The notes: a model not told the origin generated them from the sequence alone. DNA of 23,636 bases from Ardenticatenales bacterium (GCA_013812995.1 JACCSL010000540.1:1-23636); one strand, 5' to 3'. Numbered from the stretch's first letter, positions 8,314-16,424 are shown. Program-made: numbers and translations.

Positions 8314-8400
8314 TGTAAGTTTGTTATAGGGAATCGGTAGGGTGATAGTGTGGCAAATAATGGTGAAATTTGGCGGAAGCGAGGGAACGGAAGAAGGAAA
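8314..8400 (-). promoter_or_regulatory. C-rich, G-poor leader of rho: candidate rut-like autoregulatory site
   Basis: In the transcript sense (minus strand) this 87-nt segment has 33 C and only 5 G. It lies just after the predicted start of transcription and before the rho coding region. C-rich, G-poor, unstructured RNA is what Rho binds, and Rho is known to attenuate its own transcript in Escherichia coli. The autoregulation here is inferred. Confidence 0.5.
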
Positions 8401-8420
8401 GTCGAGACGTACTGAAGCCA

Positions 8421-8448
8421 ATTATAGAAAAAGAGAGAGGGAAGTCAA
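8421..8448 (-). promoter_or_regulatory. Strong sigma70-type promoter for rho
   Basis: Minus-strand TTGACT (8443-8448) and consensus TATAAT (8421-8426) spaced by 16 bp. The predicted start is near 8414, which gives a leader of about 210 nt before ATG 8202. The promoter lies between the sirtuin stop and rho, so rho can be transcribed apart from the upstream operon. Confidence 0.75.
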
Positions 8449-8494
8449 GAGTTTCCCACTCGTAATCCAAAAAATCTATCGACAAGCGGGCAGG

Positions 8495-9247
8495 TTACTG
8501 TTTGGCGAGCAACTGTTCGACCCCTGCGACGAGATGGGGCAGTACGGTGGCCGCCGGACCGCTCAGGTAGGCATCCACATGGCGCGTCAGGGGGGTGCGG
8601 TCAGGGTTGATCTCGATGAGATGCGCCCCCGTCTCCCGCGCGTAGTGGGGCAGACTGGCGGCAGGCTGAACCAGCCCGCTCGTTCCCACCACGAGCATCA
8701 CATGGCACTCCTGAGATGCCTGCAAGGCCCGCTCCAGAACATCGACGGGCAGCAGTTCGCCGAACCAGATCACATCGGGGCGCGCCAGGGAGCCACACTG
8801 GGGGCAAACTGGGGGCTCTTCTACCTCCCAGGGTCGCTCAATGGGCATGGGGTGACCCTGATCAAAGCATCTGTGGCGCAGAATATTGCCGTGGAGTTCC
8901 AGAACCTCTCGGCTGCCCGCCCGCTGGTGCAGGCCATCCACGTTCTGAGTAATAAGGGAAACAGGCTTCAACTCTCCCAGGCGCGCCAGGGCATGGTGGC
9001 CGGGGTTCGGGCTGACATCCCCAGCCTGGTTGGCACGGGCCGCATACCAGCGCCAGACCAGGCCAGGGTTGCGGCGAAAGCCTTCCGGGGAGGCAAGAAC
9101 CTGGGGATCAAACTCTGCCCATAGTCCCTCCATAGCATCCCGGAAAGTGGGGATACCTGACTCCTTCGAGACGCCTGCCCCGGTTAGGACAGTGATGGTA
9201 CGTGCCACGGCCAGCCATTGGACAACCTGTTCAACCTGATCCTCCAT
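8495..9247 (-). CDS. Sirtuin, NAD-dependent protein deacylase (class III-like)
   Basis: 250 residues of the Sir2 family. Motifs are GAGVSKESGIPTFR (23-36), TQNVDGLH (100-107), the catalytic His119 in LELHG, a small zinc module, and VVGTS (186-190). Tyr68 and Arg71 (WYAAR) match the Y-x-x-R pair of class III enzymes (CobB, SIRT5) that prefer succinyl- or malonyl-lysine. The zinc module has only three cysteines in place (Cys127, Cys148, Cys151), and the second position of the first pair appears to be His132. ATG 9247 is preferred over an in-frame ATG at 9298 because an AGGAG lies just upstream and overlaps the stop of the protease gene. It is the last gene of a three-gene unit with the protease and the MBL-fold protein. 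Confidence 0.9.
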   Translation of the reverse strand: MEDQVEQVVQWLAVARTITVLTGAGVSKESGIPTFRDAMEGLWAEFDPQVLASPEGFRRNPGLVWRWYAARANQAGDVSPNPGHHALARLGELKPVSLITQNVDGLHQRAGSREVLELHGNILRHRCFDQGHPMPIERPWEVEEPPVCPQCGSLARPDVIWFGELLPVDVLERALQASQECHVMLVVGTSGLVQPAASLPHYARETGAHLIEINPDRTPLTRHVDAYLSGPAATVLPHLVAGVEQLLAKQ

Positions 9248-9255
9248 AACTTCTC

Positions 9256-10566
9256 CTACTCTGCTCTGCGGCCCAAAAGGCGCGCAAGGGGTGAACATCC
9301 GTCCCGTCCCTCGGTGGGGGGAATGGATGGCTCCGGAGGAACCGGGGAAGGGGTGGGCTCCGGGGCCGGTGGTTGGCCCTGCGCCATCACGAGGGCGCGA
9401 GTTGCCAGCAGGAGCCCCTTGCCCTGCATCATCTCATCCACATCCAACGAGCGTACGGCGGTCATCATAATCTCTTTGATGGTTGTTGGTTTCAGGGACG
9501 GATTCGCTGCCAGCATCAGCGCGGCAATGCCCGCCGCATGGGGGGCTGCCATGCTCGTCCCGTTCATGCTGGTGTAGTGCTCATTGACAGGACGGCCCAA
9601 GCTAGTGGCGGTAGCGCGCGCGGCTACAATGTCCTGACCCGGCAGCACGATGTCTGGCTTGCTGCGTCCATCCAGCGTGGGGCCACGGCTGCTGAAATCT
9701 GCGATGCGATAATCATCCGTCATGGCTCCAACGGTGATGGGGCGGCGAGCGCAGCCAGGCGAGCCCAGGGTGCCGCTTCCTGGTCCCTCGTTGCCTGCGG
9801 CGACGATGACCACCGCACCTGCACTCATTGCCATATCACAGACGGTACTCGTCGCATCGCTGCCATCGCAGTTGCCGCGTGTGCCAAGGCTAAGATTGAT
9901 GATCTGGGCCCCCTGATCCACGGCCCACTCGACGCCTGCCATGACCATGCTCATACGCCCCGTGCCATCGCCGCGCAGGACCTTGGCCGCGAGCAGGGTG
10001 GCGCGCGGGGCTACCCCCCGGTACTGTCCACCGCTCGCCTCCCCGCTCCCCGCTGCAATGCTGGCAACGTGCGTGCCGTGACCATGCCTATCCCCCAACC
10101 CCTCGCCGGTGAAATCTTCCTGCGCCAGGAGACGGCCTGCAAAATCGGGGTGACCTGCGTCGATACCGGTGTCCACGATGCAGATTTTGACGCCCTCGCC
10201 CTCGTTGCCTGTCTGCCAGACCAGTGGTACCTCCGTCAGCGTGAGGCTGTGGTCGATCAGCGCGTAGACGGGCTCATCGTACCAGATCATCTCGACGCTG
10301 CTGGAATTGCTGAGGGCCAGAATCTCCAGCCGCGTGGCGCGCCCCGTGACGGTGGACATCATCTCGATACTCCGCTCCACGCGCAGCATCTCGCGATCCG
10401 TGCCCAGGATGAGCATCGTGTCCAGGTTGCGCCGGGGGTAGAGACGTACGATGATGGGAAATTCCTCGTCATCCTCGACGGAGCGGGGGCGCTCCTCCTC
10501 CGACTGCGTGCCGAAGGACATACTCAACTCTTCCAGCAGCAGCGGGTGAATCTTGGTGGGATCCAT
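9256..10566 (-). CDS. Subtilisin-family (S8) serine protease without signal peptide
   Basis: 436 residues. The catalytic triad is intact: Asp132 in IVDTGID, His163 in GHGTHVAS, Ser338 in NGTSMAAPHAAG, with oxyanion Asn259 in AAGNEG. Residues about 35-110 form an N-terminal domain of propeptide size (PIIVRLYPRRN and following). The tail (398-436) is Pro/Glu-rich and ends GRRAE. There is no hydrophobic N-terminus, so secretion by Sec is not supported and an intracellular role is likely, as with intracellular subtilisins. The start at ATG 10566 has AAGGAA upstream, overlapping the stop of the MBL gene 9 bp away. The sirtuin starts 8 bp after its stop. The link with the I9-like domain on the upstream protein suggests controlled activity, which is an inference. 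Confidence 0.92.
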   Translation of the reverse strand: MDPTKIHPLLLEELSMSFGTQSEEERPRSVEDDEEFPIIVRLYPRRNLDTMLILGTDREMLRVERSIEMMSTVTGRATRLEILALSNSSSVEMIWYDEPVYALIDHSLTLTEVPLVWQTGNEGEGVKICIVDTGIDAGHPDFAGRLLAQEDFTGEGLGDRHGHGTHVASIAAGSGEASGGQYRGVAPRATLLAAKVLRGDGTGRMSMVMAGVEWAVDQGAQIINLSLGTRGNCDGSDATSTVCDMAMSAGAVVIVAAGNEGPGSGTLGSPGCARRPITVGAMTDDYRIADFSSRGPTLDGRSKPDIVLPGQDIVAARATATSLGRPVNEHYTSMNGTSMAAPHAAGIAALMLAANPSLKPTTIKEIMMTAVRSLDVDEMMQGKGLLLATRALVMAQGQPPAPEPTPSPVPPEPSIPPTEGRDGCSPLARLLGRRAE

Positions 10567-10575
10567 AGCTTTTCC

Positions 10576-11823
10576 TTAAACCGACATCATCTGGTCGGGT
10601 TCAATGTGAGTGACGGCGGGATGGGCCGCGAGGGCCAGCAGTGCCTCGCCTGTGGCGGTCAGGGCCAAGCCAGGCAACAGGCGATACTGATGGTGAATCG
10701 TCATGCCCTGATGGGCGCAATGCTCGGCCACAAGTGCTGCTTCGCTCGCCGTCCGAACGATCACACGGTAGCTTTGCTTGGGGTGCTGCACGAGGTCTTG
10801 GCGAAAACTCTCATCTATCGTTGCCATGATAGTCTTCCCTTCCTCTTCCTGGAGAAGCACAAAGTATTCCCGCACGGTCTCGCCCCGGAAAGCCACCTGC
10901 TGGCGCGCCTCCAGAACATCAAGGTGGCCAACAATCTCGGAGATGGCAAGGAATATCTCCTCAGGTCGCAGCTTGGGAAAAAGATGCTCGACAAGAGCCA
11001 GCACGCTCCTGGGGCGCTCCAGGAGCGCAGTATGGATCAACGCCGCGCGCTCCTCAATACCCTGAAGGCGGCGCATAATGAGCGGGCGCTGGTCCGTGAA
11101 GGGCTCGCCGTGACCAGGAAACACCTGCTGGATGGGCAACCCCGCCGTCCAACGGAGCATCTCCACATAGCGCGGAAGGGCACGCGGGCGGCGCTGCTCG
11201 CCGGGGGTCGGTGGTTCCAGAAGCGCGTTGCTGCTGACGTGGGGCAGAAGGTGGTCCGCCGCGATAAAAAGATTGTGCTCCGTCTGATGGAGGCCAACCT
11301 GGGTCATAGAGTGGCCGGGAAGCGCCACTACCTGCCAGACAGTTCCATCCCCCAGCGTCAGATACTCACCCGACTGGAGCCACCGGGTGACGGGTACCGC
11401 ATCGCCGTAGCTACGCATATCTGCCATGCGGGACCGACTCAGCTCTGCGAGGTGGGGCGGCAGGCCGCTCGCCAACAGGGCTCGCCTGGTGAAGGTGTAC
11501 TGCCGCTCCCACTCCTCTTCCAGGTCCAGGAGCATGGGGCGCGCGTGGGCAATGTCCGGCGCATAAAGCGTGGCATCCGGCGCGGCCTCGGCCAGGCGGC
11601 GGGCATTGCCATAGTGATCCACATGGGCATGGGTGATGAAAATGTGGCGCAGGTCGCGTGGGGTGAGATCCTGGGCCGCCAGACCCGCTATCAATGCCTC
11701 CCACGCCGCATCGGTGCGTGGCCCTGCATCCACCAGTGCTGGCTCCTCCCCAGGAAGGAGCCAGCTATTCACCGGGCCGATGAGAAATGGTGTTGGAAGT
11801 GCAATCGCAATGGGCAAATTCAT
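10576..11823 (-). CDS. Metallo-beta-lactamase-fold hydrolase with C-terminal I9 (subtilisin propeptide)-like domain
   Basis: 415 residues. Residues 1-250 are an MBL-fold hydrolase: HxHxDH as THAHVDH (His65, His67, Asp69, His70), LPGHS (His171), AADH (Asp190) and FPGHGEPF (His238), so the dinuclear metal site looks complete. Residues about 260-325 look like the winged-helix cap of LACTB2-type members. Residues about 352-414 are extra: YRVIVRTASEA at the start and AVTHIEPDQMMSV at the end resemble the I9 inhibitor/propeptide of subtilisins. The next gene encodes a subtilisin. ATG 11823 is chosen because the MBL domain begins there (MNLPIAIALPTPF); a frame open to 11895 adds unrelated residues. 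There is no Shine-Dalgarno, but a TATAAT lies 7 bp upstream, so the message may be leaderless. A possible internal start for the I9-like part is ATG 10827. Confidence 0.85.
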   Translation of the reverse strand: MNLPIAIALPTPFLIGPVNSWLLPGEEPALVDAGPRTDAAWEALIAGLAAQDLTPRDLRHIFITHAHVDHYGNARRLAEAAPDATLYAPDIAHARPMLLDLEEEWERQYTFTRRALLASGLPPHLAELSRSRMADMRSYGDAVPVTRWLQSGEYLTLGDGTVWQVVALPGHSMTQVGLHQTEHNLFIAADHLLPHVSSNALLEPPTPGEQRRPRALPRYVEMLRWTAGLPIQQVFPGHGEPFTDQRPLIMRRLQGIEERAALIHTALLERPRSVLALVEHLFPKLRPEEIFLAISEIVGHLDVLEARQQVAFRGETVREYFVLLQEEEGKTIMATIDESFRQDLVQHPKQSYRVIVRTASEAALVAEHCAHQGMTIHHQYRLLPGLALTATGEALLALAAHPAVTHIEPDQMMSV

Positions 11824-11829
11824 GGCGGC

Positions 11830-11835
11830 ATTATA
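11830..11835 (-). promoter_or_regulatory. Candidate -10 box of a leaderless MBL-protease-sirtuin transcript
   Basis: The minus strand reads TATAAT at 11830-11835, 6 bp upstream of ATG 11823. With normal spacing, transcription would start at or next to the A of the ATG. I see no clear -35 element. Confidence 0.4.
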
Positions 11836-11912
11836 GGTCCGAGGCGATGGTTTGGGGAAGCACACGCCTACGCGCTCTTGCCGTGGAGAAAGCAAGCAGC
11901 TACTCTTTGCAC

Positions 11913-13148
11913 ATGTTGGAGTGGAAGATTGTTGATGAGGTGGAACCTGCTCAGAGTGAGCCGCCCCCAGCAGCGAGATGGCGACGGTGGGGGTGGCTCT
12001 GGGTCGCTACGCTCCTCCTGGTGGCAGTAGGACATCTTCTATGGTTCTGGCTACAGGTGCAAGAGGGGCGTCTCCAGGCAGACATCGCTGATGCAGTATT
12101 ACGGGAGGAGCGCGCACTTCGCGGCGACGTTGTGACGGAGAGGTGGTACACCCTCTCTGATCCCGATGCCCCTGCCGATTGGCAGGAGGGATACCACGTC
12201 AGCTTCGCCCACGCGTATGATGAGCTACCTATGCCCCAGATAATGGTGCTTGCCCTTGCAGATGATAGGGCGCTCGTCCAATTGACCTATGAGAGCGAAG
12301 TGCTGGACTGGCAGACACTCCGCGCGTACCGGCTTGTCGGGCAAGAATGGCGGCGCACGCCTGTGGACGGTTTTTTGCAGAAAAATCAACGCGCCATGAT
12401 GGGGCAGGGGGAGCGCTTTCAAGTGGTAGCCTCCGAGGAGAACATTCAATTTCTAGAGAAACATCCAGAGTGGTGGCTGGACGTAGGCGCGCTACAGGAA
12501 CACCTTCAGACCACCTGGCCGGTAAGCTGTGCGGAATGCTCCCTGTATCTGACCATCCACCCCCAGGAGTTCACACCCTTCACCCTTGCTCCCACAACTG
12601 CACCTGATCGCCTGCCACTCCTCATTCCCTCGCCCTGGCTCTTTCAACCCGACTGGGACTCGCCGTTACCGCCCGCCAACCAGTATCGCCTCGCGGTGGC
12701 GGCAGCGGTCGTAGCCGCCCATACCTACCCCAGGAATGCATCTGGGCAAGGGCGGCTGCCAGTGGGCGATGGTTTGGCGCTCTTGCGGATGCTCCAACAG
12801 GCCGAGGCACGTCAGTGGGCGCTGGATGAAAGCGAGCACCGCGCGGTGCGCAACGAGTGGCGTCTTGAGTTGAATGGTCAGTGGCCTACTCCCTTTGAAG
12901 GGCCCCTGCCTACAACGTTGGAGGATCCCCAACCTGAGGAACGCGAGCGGTGGCTGGCGGTCAACCTCCTGCTCGAAAAGCAGATGGCACTGGCTGGACC
13001 GGAAACCCCTGGGACGCTGGCCGCGATTCTATTGTCCTACGACCCTTCCCTCTTTCGGTGGGAGCGATTCTTTCAGGCTCTTATCGGGGGCTCAATGAGC
13101 GATCTGGAGAGCCTGTCGCGTGATTATGTTTTAACGATGGAACCTTGA
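11913..13148 (+). CDS. Single-pass membrane protein of unknown function, MLEWK paralogue 1
   Basis: 411 residues from ATG 11913. That start is chosen because it gives the N-terminus MLEWK that the next gene also has; the open frame extends upstream to 11787, overlapping the divergent MBL gene. A short Pro-rich cytoplasmic head (1-25) is followed by one membrane span (about 27-47) and a large outside region. Shared with its neighbour are EERALR (about 65-70), LSDPxAPxDWQ (about 81-91) and LRAYRLVGQEWRRTPV. The second half resembles the layout of peptidase-MA-type proteins, but where a HExxH would be expected it has YRLAVAAAVVAAH, so it is probably not a protease. Shine-Dalgarno is absent or weak. 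No function can be assigned. Confidence 0.75.
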   Translation: MLEWKIVDEVEPAQSEPPPAARWRRWGWLWVATLLLVAVGHLLWFWLQVQEGRLQADIADAVLREERALRGDVVTERWYTLSDPDAPADWQEGYHVSFAHAYDELPMPQIMVLALADDRALVQLTYESEVLDWQTLRAYRLVGQEWRRTPVDGFLQKNQRAMMGQGERFQVVASEENIQFLEKHPEWWLDVGALQEHLQTTWPVSCAECSLYLTIHPQEFTPFTLAPTTAPDRLPLLIPSPWLFQPDWDSPLPPANQYRLAVAAAVVAAHTYPRNASGQGRLPVGDGLALLRMLQQAEARQWALDESEHRAVRNEWRLELNGQWPTPFEGPLPTTLEDPQPEERERWLAVNLLLEKQMALAGPETPGTLAAILLSYDPSLFRWERFFQALIGGSMSDLESLSRDYVLTMEP

Positions 13149-13151
13149 GCC

Positions 13152-15551
13152 ATGTTGGAATGGAAAGTTTTTAACGAGGAGCCGCTTCCAGAGGATCCGG
13201 AGGAAGTCCCGCCCCCATCCCGCTCGCCCTGGCTTCTACGTGTGCTGTTGATTGCCGGCTTACTCCTGGCCGGGTGGGGGCTGAGCCACTACCTGGGACA
13301 GCAAGACACCCGCCTCCGCGAGGATCTTGCCGAGGTCGTGATACAGGAGGAGCGCGCCCTGCGGGTGGCATCTGTCGATCAGGCCGCCAATCTCTCCGAT
13401 CCCAGCGCGCCGCCGGACTGGCAGCTCCGCTACCAGGCAACGTTCAAGCAGCGTGAGGAGAGGCTTCCGCTTCCCCAGGTAGAGCAGGTTGAATTTAGCG
13501 GGAATGTTGCCCTCGTAACTCTCCGCCATGACACGGCAGACGGCAAATGGTTGAGCGTGCGAGCCTATCGGCTCATGCAGGGACAATGGCAGCGCACACC
13601 GGTTCCCGCCGACTTGTGGGGAAAGGCCAAACTCTATCGCTCGGCGCACTTTTCTGTGTGGATGAGTGATCGGGACGCCGCGCTGTTGCCGCCAGAAGAG
13701 TTGCTCCGTTTTCTGGAGCAATTTTATATTCATTTCTCCCTTCAATGGCCCGTGGAGCCGGGTGAACGGTCGCTGACCCTGCACCTGGAGCCGCACGACC
13801 TGGAACCCGTGCTGCACGCCTCCCAGGAGGCGCAAGCGCAGCCCCTTTTCCTGACAAGCCCCCTGACCGCCAATTATGACTATGGGCTCGCGGAGCCACC
13901 CTCCCGCAGCTACCACTATGAGATGGCATCTGCGGTGGCAGGTCACCTGGATATGTTTGCTGGCACCGAGGACTACCGAAATCCTGATGAGACGGCCCTT
14001 CGGGTCCGGCTGCGGGAGGCCCTGGTGCGCTTCATCCTGCTGACAGCAGAGGAGCAGAGTCGCTACCGTGAGGGTGTCCGCCACCAGCAGGAAGGCTTGC
14101 AACTGCCGGACGGCCAGCTTAGCATTCCCACAACGGTATTCCTGGCGGATTACCTGGTTGCCACGCAGGGCCCCGAGGCCCTCGCCACGTTGAGCCGTGC
14201 TCGACTGCGAAGTGTGGACCTGCGCGCGGCCATGATTCACGCCTTTGGCATTCCGCTGGAGGAAATGCTGGTGGAGATAAGGTTGTGGATGGAACGAAGC
14301 GCCAATGCCACATCCTCGCCCGCGAACGACGAGCGCGGCCGTGCAACGCTCCTTCGCGTCCTGGATGACGAGCCATTCGAGGCAATGTTGCTGTTGGAGG
14401 GTAGCGGGCAACTGGTGCGCTATCGCTCCAATGAGGTGGTACGCCTGCCCATCGCTCTATCCTGTTTGGGGATGGGTAGCCAACTCTCCTTCCGCTCGCT
14501 CAGCGAGCCCAGCCCCGAGGTTCTGGGCGAGGCATTGCGGCTGGACGTTCATCGCTTGCCATCGCTGGTTGCCCCGCCGTTGCCGGAGGGCCCAGCGATT
14601 CTCATCCAGCGCCAGCAGAACAATCGAATCGAGTTTTTCGCGCTGGAGGAGCAGGGGAAGGAATGGCCCCTCTTCACGCTTCCCAATAACACCGAAATTC
14701 TAACCAATCCCTACCAGGCGCGTTTTGCCTTTCTCTATCAGGATCGCTGTGGGCTCAGCGTCAACCAGTACATCCCCGGTGAGCCACTGCTCACGCGGGC
14801 CCCGGTCGCGCTGCGCGGAAAGGGACATCTCCTCTTCGCACAAGAGCAATTGTATCTGCTGGACGATGCCTCAGAGGGCAACGATTTGAACTGGTTGGTT
14901 TCGCCTGTGCAGTCCTGGCAGACAGGGCAAGCCATAGAGTATCAAATCGCTGGGGCACTGGGGCTCGACCAGGTTCTTGGGCGTCTTGACGGCGGTGGTC
15001 ACTATCTGCTCCATCTGCGAAATGGGGAGATGATATGGCTGGACCTTTTGCGCGCCGAGCTCCGTACGGCACACGTCTGGCTGCCAACAGAAGGGGAGGT
15101 AAAAACCATATCTCCTGGTGGGCGCTGGCTCCTTTACACCCTACCTAGTGCCAGCGGAGATGGGGCAACCGATCTCCACATCCATGATCTTGAGGACGAT
15201 TGGCCCTCCGGCTATCGCTCCTCGCCCGCTACCACCTTTGGGGAGATTGCCTGGGCACTGGATGGTACGTTCCAGTTTGTTACAAGGACAGGTATTCCTC
15301 TCCAGAACAGAGTTGCGGGTAATACGCTCCTACAGGTCAGACTTTTTCCGGACCAGCGCCGTGTTCCTGAGGTACAACCCTTCTACCTCGATGGGCAGAT
15401 TGACCAACTTCAGTGGTGCGCCGACGGAGCGCTTTTCTATCGTCTAACCCGCGACAGTGGCAGCGACACGGTCATCGCCACCGGACTCATGGCGCGCCCT
15501 CGCGAGTTGGCGCGCAACGCGGAGATCGTTGGCTGTCTGGGCGCTCCATAA
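13152..15551 (+). CDS. Single-pass membrane protein, MLEWK paralogue 2, with propeller-like C-terminus
   Basis: 799 residues. The first 385 align with the upstream gene: MLEWK start, membrane span (about 27-47), EERALR, LSDPSAPPDWQ, and VRAYRLMQGQWQRTPV. A peptidase-MA-like region lacks the zinc motif (YHYEMASAVAGHLD at 254-267), yet keeps a late helix pattern, RAAMIHAFGIPLEEML (358-373), that is usual near the end of such domains. Residues about 395-799 are absent from paralogue 1 and show repeating strands with phrases such as ISPGGRWLLYTL and IAWALDGTFQFVT, like WD40/TolB-type propeller blades. It starts 3 bp after the stop of paralogue 1, so they are co-transcribed. It may act as an extracytoplasmic sensor or binding protein, but that is a guess. 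Confidence 0.78.
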   Translation: MLEWKVFNEEPLPEDPEEVPPPSRSPWLLRVLLIAGLLLAGWGLSHYLGQQDTRLREDLAEVVIQEERALRVASVDQAANLSDPSAPPDWQLRYQATFKQREERLPLPQVEQVEFSGNVALVTLRHDTADGKWLSVRAYRLMQGQWQRTPVPADLWGKAKLYRSAHFSVWMSDRDAALLPPEELLRFLEQFYIHFSLQWPVEPGERSLTLHLEPHDLEPVLHASQEAQAQPLFLTSPLTANYDYGLAEPPSRSYHYEMASAVAGHLDMFAGTEDYRNPDETALRVRLREALVRFILLTAEEQSRYREGVRHQQEGLQLPDGQLSIPTTVFLADYLVATQGPEALATLSRARLRSVDLRAAMIHAFGIPLEEMLVEIRLWMERSANATSSPANDERGRATLLRVLDDEPFEAMLLLEGSGQLVRYRSNEVVRLPIALSCLGMGSQLSFRSLSEPSPEVLGEALRLDVHRLPSLVAPPLPEGPAILIQRQQNNRIEFFALEEQGKEWPLFTLPNNTEILTNPYQARFAFLYQDRCGLSVNQYIPGEPLLTRAPVALRGKGHLLFAQEQLYLLDDASEGNDLNWLVSPVQSWQTGQAIEYQIAGALGLDQVLGRLDGGGHYLLHLRNGEMIWLDLLRAELRTAHVWLPTEGEVKTISPGGRWLLYTLPSASGDGATDLHIHDLEDDWPSGYRSSPATTFGEIAWALDGTFQFVTRTGIPLQNRVAGNTLLQVRLFPDQRRVPEVQPFYLDGQIDQLQWCADGALFYRLTRDSGSDTVIATGLMARPRELARNAEIVGCLGAP

Positions 15552-15626
15552 ACAGTCGTTCAGGCTTTACGTTTTGTGCTTTGCGTGTCACTATCCACCC
15601 TCTATTTTTACTCGGAGGAACTTTTT

Positions 15627-16424
15627 ATGGCAGAGGAGCGACTGGAACTCAACGAACGCGGCCTGCCCCCGGTCCGCCGCGCGCTGGTCATCATGGCGCA
15701 CCCGGATGACCCCGAGTTTTTCGTGGGCGGCACCATCGGGCTGCTGGCGGAGCAGGGTACGGAGGTGCGAGTCCTGCTCGTGACCGATGGCTCCAAGGGG
15801 TCGGATGATCGCGCGCTTTCAACCCGCGAGCTGATTCGCCTGCGCCGCGAGGAGCAGCGCGAGGCCACGCGGCGACTCGGCGCGCTGGATGTCATTTTCT
15901 TTGATTATCCCGATGGTGAGCTGCGCCACGAACCCAATGTTCTGCGCGATGTCGTGCGCGAGCTGCGCCGCTTCCAGCCGGAGATGGTGCTCACCAATGA
16001 CCCGCAGCGCTTCTACTACGAGAGCGGCTACATCAACCACACGGACCATCGCACCATCGGGGCCATCGTGATTGATGCGGTCTTCCCTGCCGCGCGCAAC
16101 TTCCGCTACTTCCCCGCGCTGCTGGAGGAAGGCTTCGAGCCCTGGTATGTGCGCGAACTGTGGCTGGCGGCTCCCCTGGAGGCCAACCACGAGGTCAACA
16201 CAGACACGACTGCCGAGACGCGTCTCCAGGCTATCCTGGCGCACACCTCGCAGGTGGGCGATGGAACATGGATTCGGGAGCGTTTCGCCGAGATGCGCGA
16301 GAAGGGTGAGCCCCTTCTGGAGAAGTTCAAGCGCATCGAGTTGGGTGGCCCGCCGCAGCAGAGCGATGAAGAGCCGCCGAAAGATCACGCGGAGGCCAAG
16401 TTGGAGGCCAGCGAGGAGGGTTGA
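15627..16424 (+). CDS. LmbE/PIG-L-family zinc-dependent deacetylase
   Basis: 265 residues. The signature AHPDDPEF (24-31) gives zinc ligands His25 and Asp28 with the general base Asp27, and NHTDHR (137-142) supplies the third ligand His141. These enzymes remove N-acetyl groups from GlcNAc-type sugar conjugates, for example in bacillithiol, mycothiol and GPI-anchor biosynthesis. The substrate cannot be told here, since no thiol-pathway glycosyltransferase is adjacent. ATG 15627 has a strong GGAGGA Shine-Dalgarno 7 nt upstream; an upstream in-frame extension to 15576 has none. The C-terminus is acidic and likely disordered (PPQQSDEEPPKDHAEAKLEA). A lipoprotein gene follows 6 bp after the stop. 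Confidence 0.9.
   Translation: MAEERLELNERGLPPVRRALVIMAHPDDPEFFVGGTIGLLAEQGTEVRVLLVTDGSKGSDDRALSTRELIRLRREEQREATRRLGALDVIFFDYPDGELRHEPNVLRDVVRELRRFQPEMVLTNDPQRFYYESGYINHTDHRTIGAIVIDAVFPAARNFRYFPALLEEGFEPWYVRELWLAAPLEANHEVNTDTTAETRLQAILAHTSQVGDGTWIRERFAEMREKGEPLLEKFKRIELGGPPQQSDEEPPKDHAEAKLEASEEG

Noticed and set aside
9256..10566. Secreted subtilisin
   Set aside because: There is no hydrophobic signal segment at the N-terminus, and the start is fixed by the Shine-Dalgarno at the stop of the preceding gene.
9373..12030. Long open frame (885 codons) on the plus strand opposite the protease and MBL genes
   Set aside because: It is antisense to genes with intact catalytic motifs. Its translation is low-complexity, rich in His, Arg and Gln, with no domain, as expected from GC-rich antisense.
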